NCBI GenBank assembly: GCA_917880885.1 | Contig: OU862913.1 | Span: forward strand, 39,155,460 to 39,219,459 | Direction: 5' to 3' | From: Limnephilus marmoratus | Lineage: Eukaryota; Arthropoda; Insecta; Trichoptera; Limnephilidae | Length of the DNA: 64,000 nucleotides | In this document: positions 35,701 through 42,869 of the stretch, one piece after another | How positions within the stretch are numbered: position 1 is the stretch's first letter | How the letters are laid out: each line of letters starts with the position of its first letter | Notes under the pieces: model-generated | Database searches by the model: none | The model's input: the letters and a program-made list of their open reading frames with translations, nothing else | Told to the model about the DNA's origin: nothing | Made by a program: the position numbers and the translations under genes

Positions 35701-38700
35701 ACAAAATAAATTTCTTATTAACACAAGATTTTTGGAAACCGTCAATTACATGGGTTCTTGATAAAAAGTACAGAACAAAACGATTTTTTTATTTTTTTTT
35801 TTTTTTTTATTTATTTAATAAATTTTACAAAAATGTCATGTTTTTGTGTATAAATAAAGTTTTTTGGAAAAAATATACATTATTTAATACGTCTTACACC
35901 TTTTTTTTTAGCAAAGCTCGTGTTAAAAAGGCGGTGACAACGAATGTAGATATTAATTTTTATATAAGTTTAAATAATATATAATTTTATTCTTATATAC
36001 ATATAGATCAATTGATGGATAATTAACAGTATACAAAGAAAAAAAATCGTATATATCATAATATGCATCTATAGTTTTATATAATATATAAAACATAAGC
36101 AGAATGAAGAGGATATAAAAAAGAAAGCTGAAAATTAAAGAAAGAAAAAGGATATCAGATATTACAATTGTGTTTATAAATAAAATATTATAAGATGTAG
36201 TGATTGTGATAAGTTATATATAAAGAGCTTTAATTGATTTTTTGAATTTTTTATAATTTGTTTCCATTCTTAAATTAACTGGTAATTGGTTAAACCATTT
36301 AACTCCAATATATTTATAGTATTGTTGAGCTGTGGTGGTGTTACAACGCGGGACAGTCATAGAGCCCAGGATATTTGTTCTAATGCTGCTTGAAAAAGGA
36401 GTGAAGCTCTCATTATTGAAGCAATCTTTGTGTATTTGTAGAATTGTAATTTTTTTATAAATAACATGAAGTGAAGGTACTTTAAAATCTTGAAATAATT
36501 TGATAGTGGGGTAATCATATGGCTTTTTTTAAATTATTTTTATAATTAATTTTTGAATGATTTCCAATGGTAAAAGAGAAGTTTTGAATGCACCGCCCCA
36601 ACCAACAATTCCATACTGTAGCACTGATTGGATTAAGGAAAAGTAAATAGTTCTTAACATACTAATATTTAATGTTCTTATATTGTAATAATATTATGTA
36701 ATGTGTTGGTTATAATAAATTGCTTTAATGATATTTATAAATATACACAGTGTCCCGAATCTAGTAGAACAAGCTGGAAACTAGTAAATCTGTATCACGA
36801 ATTGAGTCACTTATCAATGTGGAATAGGTTTTTTTGGATTTGAGCTTTCGTTTCAGAATAAATCGAGTAATTTTATTTGCTTTAATTAAAAAAAAGCAGG
36901 CGTTGGAGGGTTAATGTCAAGTATTTAATTTCTTTAAAAATGCGTTAAAGCGTAGGTCCAGCTTGAATGTTTTTTGTTACCGCTTAGTTACCGATAAAAA
37001 TGGGAAAAAATAAAATAATAAATAATAGAAATAAAATTATCCTCTTAGTTTTCTACATTATGTGATGTAGATTCACCGATTTCCAGTTTGTCCCACGACT
37101 TACCGGACACCGTGTATATTATCTAAAACCAATTTATTTGTCGGCCTACTAATTTTGCGAAGGTAGTTAACTCGTCAAATTACTGACTATTTTCCAGTCC
37201 TTCAGTGTTAAAATAACTACAAGTAAACCATATCCCTAACTCAAGCAGTGAATCACTTAAGTCCGTTTTGGCGACTTTACAGGAGAGACAAGTTTCAGAA
37301 ATTTGGGAGGTGGTTATAGATACCGCCGCCCCGAAACCATTTTTTGGATAACCAACACCCCTGCCGTAGATCACCCCAAGTGGTTCGCTACGATTGTTGA
37401 CTTAGGGGAAGTGCCCGGGTTTATGGGGTGAGGTTTGCCTAGGTCTTGGGGGCGAATGCGTTTGCCCACCTACTGCGTAGCGGGACGGATAGGGAGAGAC
37501 TGTCTCTCTCGACCCATCGCCTTGCACTACAGTTGTAGGGATGGATTCATACGTCTGTTACTCCTGGACCCATTAACCCCCAGGTTCCTTTCCCACCCCT
37601 CATACCTTTTCCTTCCCAAAACTGCTTCTCCTTACTTTCCCTCTAAAGAGACAGCATCCCCAAAAATGTCATAGGCCTTCATGGTTTTTTTCTTCAGTGC
37701 CTCCTGTGTGGAGTTAATAAGCAAAAAATAAATTTAAAAAAACCTGTACCAATATACTCATACATTATATTAAGGAGAGTGTCTGTGGTGGGTTGGCGGC
37801 TAGGCTTATCTTAGAATTGAATTTTTGCAATGTATTAGTTCAAAAATAGAGGAAAATAAATAACCGTTTAACATAAGTCTTGCGTTAAGTCCGGGCAATG
37901 CCGGGGACTTCAGCAACTTACATACTCTGAAGTAGACCTCGCATCCAAAGAATATATTCTCTTATTTAATAAATCATAACAAAAATTTCCTGTTTAAACA
38001 TAACATTTGTAAGTAGGTACTTAACCACTCAGATCCGTAAGCTTCCTACAGCGTTGCCAGACAAATGTAATGACAGACGAGGCGTACCTGACTTAGTAAA
38101 TACATGCCTACTTAATTATAAGCTAGGTATTTTATGTAAGATTTTAAAATTATTTTTAATAAAATATTATACAATTTGTTTAAAGAAACGTCACCATCTC
38201 AACAACTTTTATTTTTTCAAATTTCCATCAGGTCGATAAGAAGGTAGGTATCTACTATAATATTTAAAAAAGCGAATAAGAAAATCCAAATAAAAACAAC
38301 CTTTTCACATTTTTGAAAAAGGAACTTTTACTGAACCATTGAAATGGTTGCCTCCATGAACCGGAAAAGCAACGTACAGACAAATTTACAGAGTGACGAA
38401 ATGCAAAACGGTGAAATTAAAATAGCACTTTGTTACGCTCAAAACAAAAAAATTTAAAAAAATTGTGATAACCTCATAAAAGACCTAACTGCTCCCGTCT
38501 GGACCAAATGAGATAGTGGGAATATAGTGGGGAGGGGAAGAGATAATTGGGGAAGTACCTGGCAATTCAGATCTGGTCACTAAACACAGCTAAAGCCATT
38601 TCAAGAAAATTTTCAATTTTGAATGGTGGTCTTTCACCAGGGTGATACTGAGAGTATTTTCTACTCTGGAACGTATTGCTAATATTGGACATATTATTTG

Positions 38701-41700
38701 TATTTAATTAATTGTGAAATAACACTACTACATTGAAATTTGAACTCGCAACTTTTGCTGTGTTTGTCGAGAGCCTTACCACTCAACCGACATAAGCATT
38801 CCATATTATCACTCGTTAGATTGCACCTCACGGAGGAAAAAATTCTAGGATTAAAAAAGTGTACCTCTCTTCCAATAATTAAATAATATTATAAGTTCTG
38901 ACAGATTAAATATATAAATGAAATGCCTAGCGCACACCTGTGAAAAATCACGGGATAAGTAGGTACCTACTTAATCACATGTTTGGATTTTTCCCACTTT
39001 TGGTTTCAATTGTTTAAAATGATAATTAAATTCATAGCAAAGGTCTTCAAGTTCATTGAACCGAAGTTACTGATAGAGGTAGGTACAAATTTTACCGCAC
39101 AAGAGTCCCAACTGCTCCCGTCTGGAGCCAGTTGAACTATGGCATCCCCAATTGGGGAATGTTGTGAAGCTGATAGTAGTTGGGAGGGGAAGGAGATAGG
39201 AAAGAGGAAGGTGGGGAAGTACCTGGCTATTCAGATCTGGTCATCAAACATGGCTTAAGCCATTGCAAGCAAATTTTCAATTTTTTTTATGTTGAATTAG
39301 TCTTTCACCAGGGCGGTGGGTACTGAGAGTATTTTTCACTCTGGAACGTAGCGCAAATATACAGCATATTATTTCTAATTAATTAATTGTGAAATAACAT
39401 TAATTCATAAAATAAAATTTATTAGCACACGCCGGAATTTGAACCCTCAACTTTTAGGTTTAGTGGACGAGAGCTTTCGACCTAGGAGGCTGCCATAAAA
39501 TGTTTACATAAACTTTACTTTATAACTCATTAGATTGCACCTCACGGAGGAAAAAAAGTAAAAATGCTGCGCCTTACAAGGCCTTAGAAAATAGCAGTAA
39601 AAAAACCGTGTTTATGTTTATTTTGTTATTTGTTTTTGGGTTATTATGCAGTGTTACGCTACCTCCTTCTCCCTCTCCGCTAACACGGCACAATACCCCA
39701 AAAACTAATAACAAAATACTTTTGGCCGTGAAAATCTAAATTCGTAACCGTGTTTATGTTGTTCACCAAATTAGTTGGTGAACAACATAAACACGGTTAC
39801 GGTTACCAAGACTCTTGTGTTGAATTTAAAAAAAAATCTATTACTCGTGTCTCGAATAATTTTTTTTTTATTGAAAAAAAAAATTGTTTTTTGTTACAGT
39901 ACATACAATAGATACAAAAATATAATGAAAGTATATAAAAAACTTAATACAATTATTAAATACAAATATACATATTTTTTAAAAGTATTCTCCTATAATA
40001 TGCAAATGCTTGTGTGTACGGGAGGACGTATTATTTGTTAGGTTATTTTATTTTTATTTATTTATTTTTTTTAAATTTAGTTTATATAAAGAATAAGAGA
40101 AACGTATGTGTATATATATATTTTTTTTATTATTATTTATTATTTTTTTTTTAGTTTTTAATTTTTCAGTATATTTTATTAATTGTGTTTTGAAATTTTT
40201 GAAACTGTCCTTAAGGGATCTTATATTTTCTGGTAATTTATTAAAGAAATTTGTTCCCAAGTATTTGTAGTTTTGTTGACCCAAAGTTTTTTTACAAATG
40301 GGAATTGGTTACATGTTTTTTTGTCTGAGATTTACTGTGTTTTTGAATGGTATGGTTTTGTTTAGGATATCCTCTTTGTAAACTTGTAAGGTTGAATGAT
40401 ACAGTAAGAGAGTATTTAATTTTCTGACTTTAAATTCTTTGAATATGAGTTCAGATGGATATAGAAATGATTGTTTTAATATTATTTTAATTATTAGTTT
40501 TTGCGCAATGTAAAGAGATTGTGTGAGAGTTTTATAGGCGCCACCCCATCCTATTATACCATATTGGATTATGGATTGACAGAATGCGAAGTACGTCATT
40601 CTCAGTAGTTCTTTACTTAGAATGTGTTTCAAACAGCTAAAAATATATGTCAATTTTCGTATTCTGTTTTTAAGAATGATTATATGCGGTATTCATTTTA
40701 GACATTGGTCAATAGTGATTCCTAGATATTTGGTTGAAGTTTTCATTTCAATATTAGTACACAATAAGTTACAGTGGTGTTGTTGAGTGTGTGGTGCAGA
40801 ATGGATCCTTATGTTTTTTTTCATACGGCGTGTTTGGTTTTTTTATGAAAAATGGTATGTTATGTGTTTTTTTAGAGTTTAAAGTTAGTAGGTTATTGTC
40901 AAACCATGCTTTTAATTCATTTATGTCTGTGTTAGCCTTTTTATTCAGTTCTAACGATGTGTTTGCTTTTAGAAGAAGCACTGTGTCATCTGCATATGAG
41001 ATAATTTCCCCGTATTTAGCAACTTCAAATATATCATTTACATACAATATGAACAAAAGTGGTCCTAGAACTGTGCCTTGTGGTATTGAGAAGTTACTAC
41101 TTTCGGAATCACTTAGTTCATTTAATAATTTTACTTGTTGTGGTCTATTTTCCAAAAAGCTTATAATCCAGGATAGCACCAGTCCATTTATTCCAATTGA
41201 TTTGATTTTTTTTTATTAAGTTAGTATGAGATATACTATCAAATGCTTTTTTAAGTTCAATAAATATTCCAATTCATTTTTTATTTGTGTCTAGGGCGGT
41301 ATATATACCTATAGTTTGTTATTTTCGCAATGGTATCGTGGGTGCTGGTGTTTTTTTTTTAAACCATACTGTTTAGAATTTATAATATGATGTTGTTCTA
41401 AGAAGGCCCAGATTTGGTTTTTTACAATTTTTTAGAATATTTTTGATATATTTGATAAAAGGGATATAGGGCGGTAATTTTGTGGGTCTTTTGGGCAGTC
41501 TGCTTTATATATCGGTGTTAGTATTGTTCTTTTGTAATTATTTGGAAATACACCTTTTATAAGGCTTGTATTTATTATACGAGTTAATGGGCAAATTAGA
41601 TATTGTTTCCTTGTTTTTAATATGTTAACACCTTTGTTGTCATAACTGGGAGCAGAGCCGCGCCTTTAAATCATCGATAACTTTTCCAACATCAGTTTCT

Positions 41701-42659
41701 GATATTTTGTAAAAAATATAATATTGGTGTTGGGTAGTGTGGGGATTATGTTTGTTATTGTTGGGATATGTTTTGATAGCGTTTGCCAGATTTTTTCCAA
41801 CACTTACAAAATAGTTGTTTAAAATATTACAGCATTTTTTAGTGTCGAGTTGGACATTGTACGTTTTTTTCCCCATTTAATAAAACGATTTAAAATTGAC
41901 TTTTTTCACACGTTTTTACAGAGAATAAAGAAATTAAAAATAATAATTATCATATTTTCCTACAGTTTTGAAATTTTCCCATTTAAAAAATACTGGAAAA
42001 AATTGGACTAAAAAGTAAAGCTACTCATATTTTCCAATACTTACATAATATTATAAGTCCTGACAGATTGGATTTATAAATTAAAATTGATTTTAAAAAT
42101 ACTGCTGCTTCTAATTTAATAAACATTTTGACTTCATTGAAGAAGAAGAGAATACTAAAAATCTTAAAGAAATATGAAAAAGAACAAGAAACAGAAAAAA
42201 TTATAGATAATGTGGGAAACTGGGACTCCAATCCAGGATCTCTCGTTTATGCCGAGTTGGGCTACCTCCTTCTTTTACCAACGCTGTCCGAAACGTTGGC
42301 TAAAGAAGGAGGTAGCGCAAAACGGCATAATATCTCAAAAACAAATAACGAAAATACTTTTGGTCGTGAATATCTGAAAATGCAACCAAAATAAAAACAG
42401 TTTTTAATTAAATTATCAACAAGTTGTGCTATTAATTTTATTATTATTACGCGTGGCAGCTATTTCGCCTTCCAAGGCATAATCAAACAGTATAATGTAT
42501 ATATTAAAAAAACGAATATTTTTATTTCAAGTACCAATGAATTTTAATATTATGAAGTGAGAATGTTTATAAAGTTTGGAAAATATTCTTACCTTGCCTC
42601 TGTGCTCCCACGAATTTTGCCACCACTAAAACCGTTAACACAATTTCTAGGAATTTCAT
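17656..42659 (-). CDS. Secreted four-CLIP-domain serine protease homologue, partial (eleven exons visible)
   Basis: Exons in transcript order: 42659-42593, 29013-28910, 27883-27775, 27694-27591, 26658-26598, 26057-25954, 22469-22415, 22108-22005, 21920-21806, 19540-19392, 17765-17656. All junctions have AG/GT sites and the frame stays open for 1082 nt (360 codons plus 2 nt). Order: signal peptide, four CLIP domains, linker with two Cys, start of a chymotrypsin-like domain. The rest of the protease domain must lie left of the window. CLIP proteases and homologues act in extracellular cascades (melanisation, Toll, cuticle or adhesion). Here the catalytic His position appears lost, so I infer a non-catalytic cofactor or regulator, as known for CLIP-SPHs such as masquerade-type proteins. 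Intron 1 is 13.6 kb. No expression evidence can be seen. Confidence 0.85.
17866..18150 (-). repeat. SINE-A copy, head missing
   Basis: Matches the full copy at 49740-50155 from the tail (caagagtccaaact, ggagccagtgagact) to ggcgatactgagagtatctt. It lacks the tRNA-like head. Confidence 0.7.
18189..18565 (-). repeat. SINE-C copy
   Basis: Contains tctttttagggaaagga, ttccatccctcccattg, ccaagacctagacaaacc and cggggcggcgg. An internal 18-nt stretch (aaaaggtcgccctc) is duplicated. Confidence 0.7.
19012..19340 (+). repeat. SINE-C copy just downstream of CLIP exon 10
   Basis: Runs from tggataacaaacacctccgcc through gggtacccgggttcatcggg to ccacactgcatcccc. It lies about 50 nt past the exon 10 donor, antisense to the gene. 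Confidence 0.65.
19392..19540 (-). CDS. CLIP gene exon 10: linker to the protease-like domain
   Basis: Encodes YCIELAEKIHPCQETRSGWT, then RGNMCPLLTPDSNIVHH and AAEAPYY. The pattern (A)(A)xxCxEL resembles the conserved segment just before the activation site in CLIP proteases, where a linker Cys bonds to the catalytic domain. The acceptor follows the pyrimidine run tttttcctctacag; the donor is GTAAGT. SINE-B starts about 23 nt upstream of the exon and SINE-C ends about 50 nt downstream, so the exon is framed by repeats. Confidence 0.75.
19563..19765 (+). repeat. SINE-B copy just upstream of CLIP exon 10
   Basis: tRNA-like head with A-box-like cagtggttgagtgggcatag and B-box gggttcgattc, then a body shared with 46283-46470 (agtcctccatcacaa, ggctttctgtggtggtagta, ggaatgtttgtc) and an A-rich end. 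It begins about 23 nt from the exon 10 boundary, so the branch point of that intron may be SINE-derived. Confidence 0.75.
19766..20620. other. Intron sequence of the CLIP gene, no feature seen
   Basis: AT-rich intron DNA between SINE-B and a LINE RNase H fragment. No coding frame, repeat family or splice-bounded exon was recognised. Confidence 0.45.
20628..21440 (-). pseudogene. RNase H domain and Cys/His tail of an I-like LINE
   Basis: Read leftwards: KEASVLTAECIAIFESFKYI, NILILSDSLSALQKLN, then VLVWIPSHCGINEKADSLVK, the RNase H pattern of I/jockey-type LINEs (E, D and the HCGI...AD block). Further on, ECRLGEEDLNHTFFSCP has the Cys/His motif that follows RNase H. The frame is broken. This is the kind of domain missing from the LINE-I copy at 14671-16419, and lies in the intron between CLIP exons 9 and 10. 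Confidence 0.75.
21486..21690 (-). repeat. Repeat P copy (purine-rich here)
   Basis: Inverse of part of 43775-44215: shared words are gtggcatgtgagctgttt, aaatgtactgggac, atattgaacgcgggag, agggagaaacaatt and the final ccgggaaacagctag. The family is unassigned. Confidence 0.55.
21806..22108 (-). CDS. CLIP domain 4 (exons 8 and 9) with proline-rich linker
   Basis: Exon 8 (22005-22108, 104 nt) encodes HCTLKNTGMAGVCKPFANC and on to GIFQQ; exon 9 (21806-21920, 115 nt) encodes RCDLSDNESELVCCGKTDC, then PPLPKGLVTQLPIGSKAAD. Cys spacing 10, 5, 15, 10, 0; an extra Cys follows the CC pair. The intron between the halves is only 84 nt. The exon 8 donor is GTTATG, weaker than the other donors. Confidence 0.85.
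22415..26057 (-). CDS. CLIP domain 3 (exons 6 and 7)
   Basis: Exon 6 (25954-26057, 104 nt) encodes KCTLAETGRAGKCLRISKC and on to GIIPQ; exon 7 (22415-22469, 55 nt) encodes ICALDGSVPVVCCEIVVE. Cys spacing 10, 5, 15, 9, 0. The 3.5-kb intron between the halves holds a gypsy RT fragment, a SINE-A and a solo LTR. Exon 7 resembles exon 5 in length and sequence. Confidence 0.85.
22540..22690 (-). repeat. SINE-A fragment
   Basis: Contains cacaagagtctcagctgctc, ggagccagtgagactatggc and ggtagtggggaggagaagga; cut off at about 22680. Located in the CLIP 3 intron, about 70 nt upstream of exon 7. Confidence 0.7.
22691..23230. other. Intron sequence, no feature seen
   Basis: Part of the CLIP domain 3 intron. 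No coding frame or known repeat was recognised. Confidence 0.4.
23235..23822 (-). CDS. Unrecognised 195-residue open frame, possibly LTR-element remnant
   Basis: An uninterrupted frame with balanced composition (starts MFNYINLPIVALEEAEVLNQ; includes FLLDEHTGVLMGSG and RNSLSHGGNVAF). The DNA is GC-richer than its surroundings. I do not recognise the protein. Near 23355-23365 the minus strand reads catgggggtaatgtag, which could be a polypurine tract followed by an LTR start; the coding end LSHGGN would suit the 3' end of an LTR-element pol or env. It lies in a CLIP intron beside a plus-strand gypsy RT piece but in the opposite orientation. It is probably transposon-derived. Confidence 0.3.
   Translation of the reverse strand: MFNYINLPIVALEEAEVLNQTFLLHHRQISSTFRFPQSLLCTWQYENIPSLEHHLRGTSSVSNFTLINNHIHAVRENQARSYTSFESVAVHIRNSSIYFWGGDIFTLVTLTHHITFLLLDEHTGVLMGSGTFIFYHISDARGRIGIFCRNSLSHGGNVAFAASTYVNYNGILAARIQPPVKSTDAGRREKDLEIL
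24183..24596 (+). pseudogene. Gypsy-type LTR retrotransposon reverse transcriptase fragment
   Basis: Reads SLGGARYLTTLDLNGAFFQI, then FVTMPFGLHSAS, the catalytic VFCYLDDIIIVS, FEKHILLLRQVKQKL and a final SPKYLG. These are RT motifs of the Gypsy/Ty3 group, including the YLDD box. The piece is stop-free but cut on the right by a SINE-A insertion at about 24597; protease, the RT start, RNase H and integrase are absent. Confidence 0.85.
24597..25745 (-). repeat. SINE-A copy split by a solo LTR
   Basis: The left part (24597-24741) matches the SINE-A body (ggctattcagatctggt, gggcgatactgagagtatct, gtgctgcaaatatactata). The right part (25603-25745) holds the rest and the tRNA-like head on the minus strand (A-box tagcccagcggtaagg, B-box gggatcgaatcc-like). 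Joined across the LTR the two parts match the uninterrupted copy at 49740-50155. Confidence 0.8.
24742..25602 (+). mobile_element. Solo LTR, 861 bp, with 4-bp target duplication
   Basis: Starts TGTGGCGACTC and ends CTCCCTCA, flanked by tata on both sides (24738-24741 and 25603-25606), at a defined site within a SINE-A. Inside are a TATA box at about 25017-25026 (tatataaagc) with an initiator-like cagttcagtctc about 35 nt later, and a poly(A) signal AATAAA at 25553-25558. No internal coding region is left, so it is a recombination-derived solo LTR. GC content is clearly higher than around it. A 4-bp duplication is common in Gypsy-type elements. Confidence 0.8.
26125..26550. repeat. Direct repeats around a duplicated AT-rich block
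   Basis: About 70 nt starting gaaacaggcagccgcctagt occur at 26125 and again at 26471. Between them a second duplication of about 110 nt occurs (units at about 26240 and 26352, each with tataactttaacaattt-like and catactag words). All lie in the CLIP domain 2/3 intron. Confidence 0.6.
26598..27694 (-). CDS. CLIP domain 2 (exons 4 and 5)
   Basis: Exon 4 (27591-27694, 104 nt) encodes NCTMVDTGKAGVCSQFGNC and on to GKSPQ; exon 5 (26598-26658, 61 nt) encodes VCALEGNVQIICCPLVTVAE. Cys spacing 10, 5, 15, 9, 0. The exon 4 sequence and its upstream intron edge are strikingly like those of exon 8 (CLIP 4), pointing to a fairly recent duplication. Confidence 0.85.
26660..27590. other. CLIP domain 2 intron, no feature seen
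   Basis: AT-rich intron DNA between exons 5 and 4. A run of related words (cttgagc, gcttgcttgtg) near 26765-26870 hints at a short degenerate repeat. No exon or mobile element was recognised. Confidence 0.4.
27775..29013 (-). CDS. CLIP domain 1 (exons 2 and 3)
   Basis: Exon 2 (28910-29013, 104 nt) encodes DLCVMAGTLQPGVCRHIMRC and continues to LPYQ; exon 3 (27775-27883, 109 nt) adds VCASPENRLIVCCPW. The six Cys have spacing 10, 5, 15, 9, 0, the CLIP pattern. Exon 3 ends with a longer linker (TRLQARCQENTTAPRE) that contains an extra Cys. Exon 2 begins 27 nt after a tRNA-like SINE head. Introns split the domain at phase 0 and bound it at phase 1. Confidence 0.85.
27900..28905. other. CLIP domain 1 intron, no feature seen
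   Basis: The 1-kb intron between exons 3 and 2. No recognisable repeat or coding frame. Confidence 0.4.
29040..29113 (-). repeat. tRNA-like SINE head next to CLIP exon 2
   Basis: On the minus strand: gcctccgtagtcgagggtta and cgcgggttcctctcc, like the SINE-A head (cctccgtagtccagtgggta, cgcgggttcgaac). Only the head remains. It ends 27 nt before exon 2, and the sequence from its end to the exon supplies the pyrimidine-rich acceptor region. Confidence 0.6.
29140..29690 (-). mobile_element. LINE-K 3' fragment
   Basis: Read leftwards it follows the 3' end of LINE-K: LINE-type RT C-terminal residues (MEDAPRNYCHSSLHHRC, IMRTGSFYESFPRS, FLPPSYNMAFF), then the tail with ccttcagggcctatgtaatc. Several frame breaks. 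Compare 59578-60305. Confidence 0.65.
29945..30535 (+). mobile_element. LINE-K 3' fragment, opposite orientation
   Basis: Encodes GAPKFLKNTLDSVQKRAVRL, LQSLAHRRRVGMLSLVYRYF, CSEELALLIP and, after a stop, ARLWNDWFF, the RT C-terminus of LINE-K. The 3' end has the hairpin ccgaggaaaattattttcct followed by cttctgtgtggagttaatg and an A-rich end. It lies 5'-to-5' with the copy at 29140-29690. Confidence 0.7.
30536..30985. other. No feature seen; short TTTAC repeat
   Basis: Intron 1 of the CLIP gene. A tttac simple repeat lies at about 30885-30910. Nothing else recognised. Confidence 0.4.
30990..32762 (+). pseudogene. RTE-type LINE ORF2 (5'-truncated), interrupted by transposon T
   Basis: Starts in the linker before the RT (KKQKWMTDEILNLMEVRK, then a stop and YKRIHTEIRSKIRQAKADW), shifts frame near 31340-31410 and continues as one 490-codon frame: KAAGPDGIQAEILKL, PLDWLRSTFVTLPKKAKARK, TQFGFRNGLGTREALF, HACFIDFLKAFDRVRHD, VRQGCILSPMLFNLYSEE, catalytic LRYADDTVLLT, and WIYRRILKISWMD. 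There it is cut by transposon T at an 8-bp site; the last 100 codons lie at 35203-35494. No endonuclease is present. It sits in CLIP intron 1 on the opposite strand. Confidence 0.8.
32763..35194 (-). mobile_element. Transposon T, copy 1 (DNA transposon, unplaced superfamily, 8-bp target duplication)
   Basis: Inserted inside the RTE reading frame. The 8-bp atggacag is present on both sides (32755-32762 and 35195-35202), and removing the insert joins ISWMD to the RTE C-terminus in frame, which fixes the boundaries. Ends: left TAGGGTGGAGCA; right, read inversely, TTAGGTAGGAGTG, so the terminal repeats are short and imperfect here. It carries a decayed transposase-like gene on the minus strand, related to the one in copy 2 (52593-55349), whose ends also start TAG plus GTGG. 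Confidence 0.8.
33079..34784 (-). pseudogene. Transposon T transposase-like gene, decayed but spanning the full domain order
   Basis: Six fragments in order (34784 to 33079): FKCPLFG and AYEDAVKYYDELTRH; EPISLIQEPGSIYMGYLVPD with VGTAKGIDTVITGFLL; NTGKYAGIIRLLEKRLQKPL; QWIIFLLHINELPLRHLFF; TLATFWFSIKSKPSCKDGT; LKKIIDPVIQRNGYFA; KHVRELAALLKARST; and HTQAVERALKNTMEVS. Several parts match copy 2 (CPIFG, IDPVIERNVFFAHPEYLLL, HIRELGLRRILKAR, HTQAVERCVKLVTEAS). The middle part, absent from copy 2, likely holds the catalytic core. LLHINELPLRHL resembles the C-x2-H block of hAT transposases with the first Cys replaced. Frameshifts and stops abound, so it is not functional. Confidence 0.65.
35203..35521 (+). 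pseudogene. RTE-type LINE C-terminus and 3' tail
   Basis: Continues the frame cut at 32762: RVTNEDVMVRMNKEKEV, LQYLGHVMRHQEKYEILHLI, GRRGPGRRRTSWLKNLRQWF, STVELFRAAVNKVRIANMIA and a stop at about 35489-35491. It ends in short gaagaagaagaa repeats, as RTE elements end in simple repeats instead of long poly(A). Confidence 0.85.
35787..36665 (-). mobile_element. LINE-A 3' fragment
   Basis: Read leftwards from 36665: SMLRTIYFSLIQSVLQYGIV-like and GWGGAFKT, then QKLIIK, the RT C-terminal signature shared with 3596-4099 and 40309-40653. The 3' UTR is very AT-rich and ends in poly(A) (poly-T at 35787-35810). The frame is broken. Confidence 0.65.
36742..37118. mobile_element. MITE-M, short solitary copy with inverted ends
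   Basis: The left end tatacacagtgtcccgaatc continues agtagaacaagctgg; the right end, read inversely, is tatacacggtgtccggtaag then gtgggacaaactgg. About 45 bp pair with few mismatches. The inside has no coding frame. This end sequence is the unit of the minisatellite arrays at 50545-51050 and 60455-61090. Confidence 0.6.
37315..37735 (+). repeat. SINE-C copy, nearly complete
   Basis: From gccgccccgaaaccattttt through gatcaccccaagtggttcgc and gcctaggtcttgggggcg to acagcatccccaaaaatgtc and ttcagtgcctcctgtgtgga, with the end hairpin region degenerate and an A-rich tail. Confidence 0.75.
37985..38450 (+). repeat. Repeat D copy
   Basis: Matches 17090-17440 (ttacaaatttacagagtgacgaaatgcaaaacgg-type words, tttaaagaaacgtcaccatc, caggtcgataag). 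Directly followed by a SINE-A on the minus strand, as also seen in inverse at 45890-46235. Confidence 0.5.
38460..38820 (-). repeat. SINE-A copy
   Basis: ctaactgctcccgtctggac, ggctattcagatctggtcac-like words, ggtgatactgagagtatttt, and a degraded tRNA-like head near 38740-38800 (gagccttaccactcaacc). Confidence 0.75.
39095..39500 (-). repeat. SINE-A copy, nearly full
   Basis: From cgcacaagagtcccaactgc to the head (gacgagagctttcgacctag). Contains a short insertion near 39280 and ggcggtgggtactgagagta. Confidence 0.75.
39744..39800. repeat. Perfect 25-bp palindrome with 7-nt loop
   Basis: gtaaccgtgtttatgttgtt continuing cacca (39744-39768) is the exact inverse of 39776-39800. Part of the sequence also occurs alone at about 39604-39620 (accgtgtttatgtt). 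Confidence 0.9.
40054..41880 (-). pseudogene. LINE-A ORF2 copy: RT region and C-terminus, frameshifted
   Basis: Pieces read leftwards: CCNILNNYFVSVGKNLANAI (41876-41640); PNNYKRTILTPIY-like and NYRPISLLSNISK (about 41530-41450); the RT core LSWIISFLENRPQQVKLLNE, FSIPQGTVLGPLLF, catalytic ISYADDTVLLL (41179-40769); MTYFAFCQSIIQYGIIGWGG (40653-40309); and YLGTNFFNKLPENIRSLKDS (40284-40054). All main blocks after the endonuclease are present, with at least four frame breaks. It lies in CLIP intron 1, on the same strand as that gene. Confidence 0.8.
42120..42400. repeat. Repeat G-like segment with long hairpin
   Basis: 42125-42240 resembles 49375-49560 (gaagaagaagagaatacta, atatgaaaaagaacaagaaac). 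42248-42330 folds into a stem of about 37 bp with few mismatches (ttatgccgagttgggctacc against ggtagcgcaaaacggcataa). 42340-42390 repeats words of 39690-39740 (aaaatacttttggtcgtgaa). Confidence 0.6.
42593..42659 (-). CDS. CLIP gene exon 1: signal peptide
   Basis: ATG at 42659 starts MKFLEIVLTVLVVAKFVGAQ, a short basic start, a hydrophobic core and a small-residue end (VGA) expected for signal peptidase. The exon ends RQ plus one base of a Gly codon at a GTAAG donor (phase 1), which fits the next exon. This is the only ATG fitting the promoter at 42735-42770. Confidence 0.85.
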
Positions 42660-42734
42660 TTTGAAAATAATTTTATAACACCGAATTTATTGTTAAAAAT
42701 TCTCTTGTAAGTATCACTCGAAGAGTTGAACTCC

Positions 42735-42770
42735 AACTGTGATTCAACGAGCTTTACTTTCATATTTATA
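42735..42770 (-). promoter_or_regulatory. Core promoter of the CLIP gene: TATA box and initiator
   Basis: On the minus strand TATAAATA occupies 42770-42763 and an initiator-like TCACAGTT lies at 42742-42735. The distance from the first T of the TATA to the A at 42740 is 30 nt, as expected for an arthropod TATA/Inr promoter. This gives a 5' UTR of about 80 nt before ATG 42659. No enhancer can be proved from the sequence. Confidence 0.65.
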
Positions 42771-42869
42771 TCATTATATTTGCACTCTCTCTCATATGTA
42801 AATTATTCATGAATAACTCTCCTAACCCTCTGAATGCCAGTTATTTTTTGCAAAGAGAAAGCCTTTATG

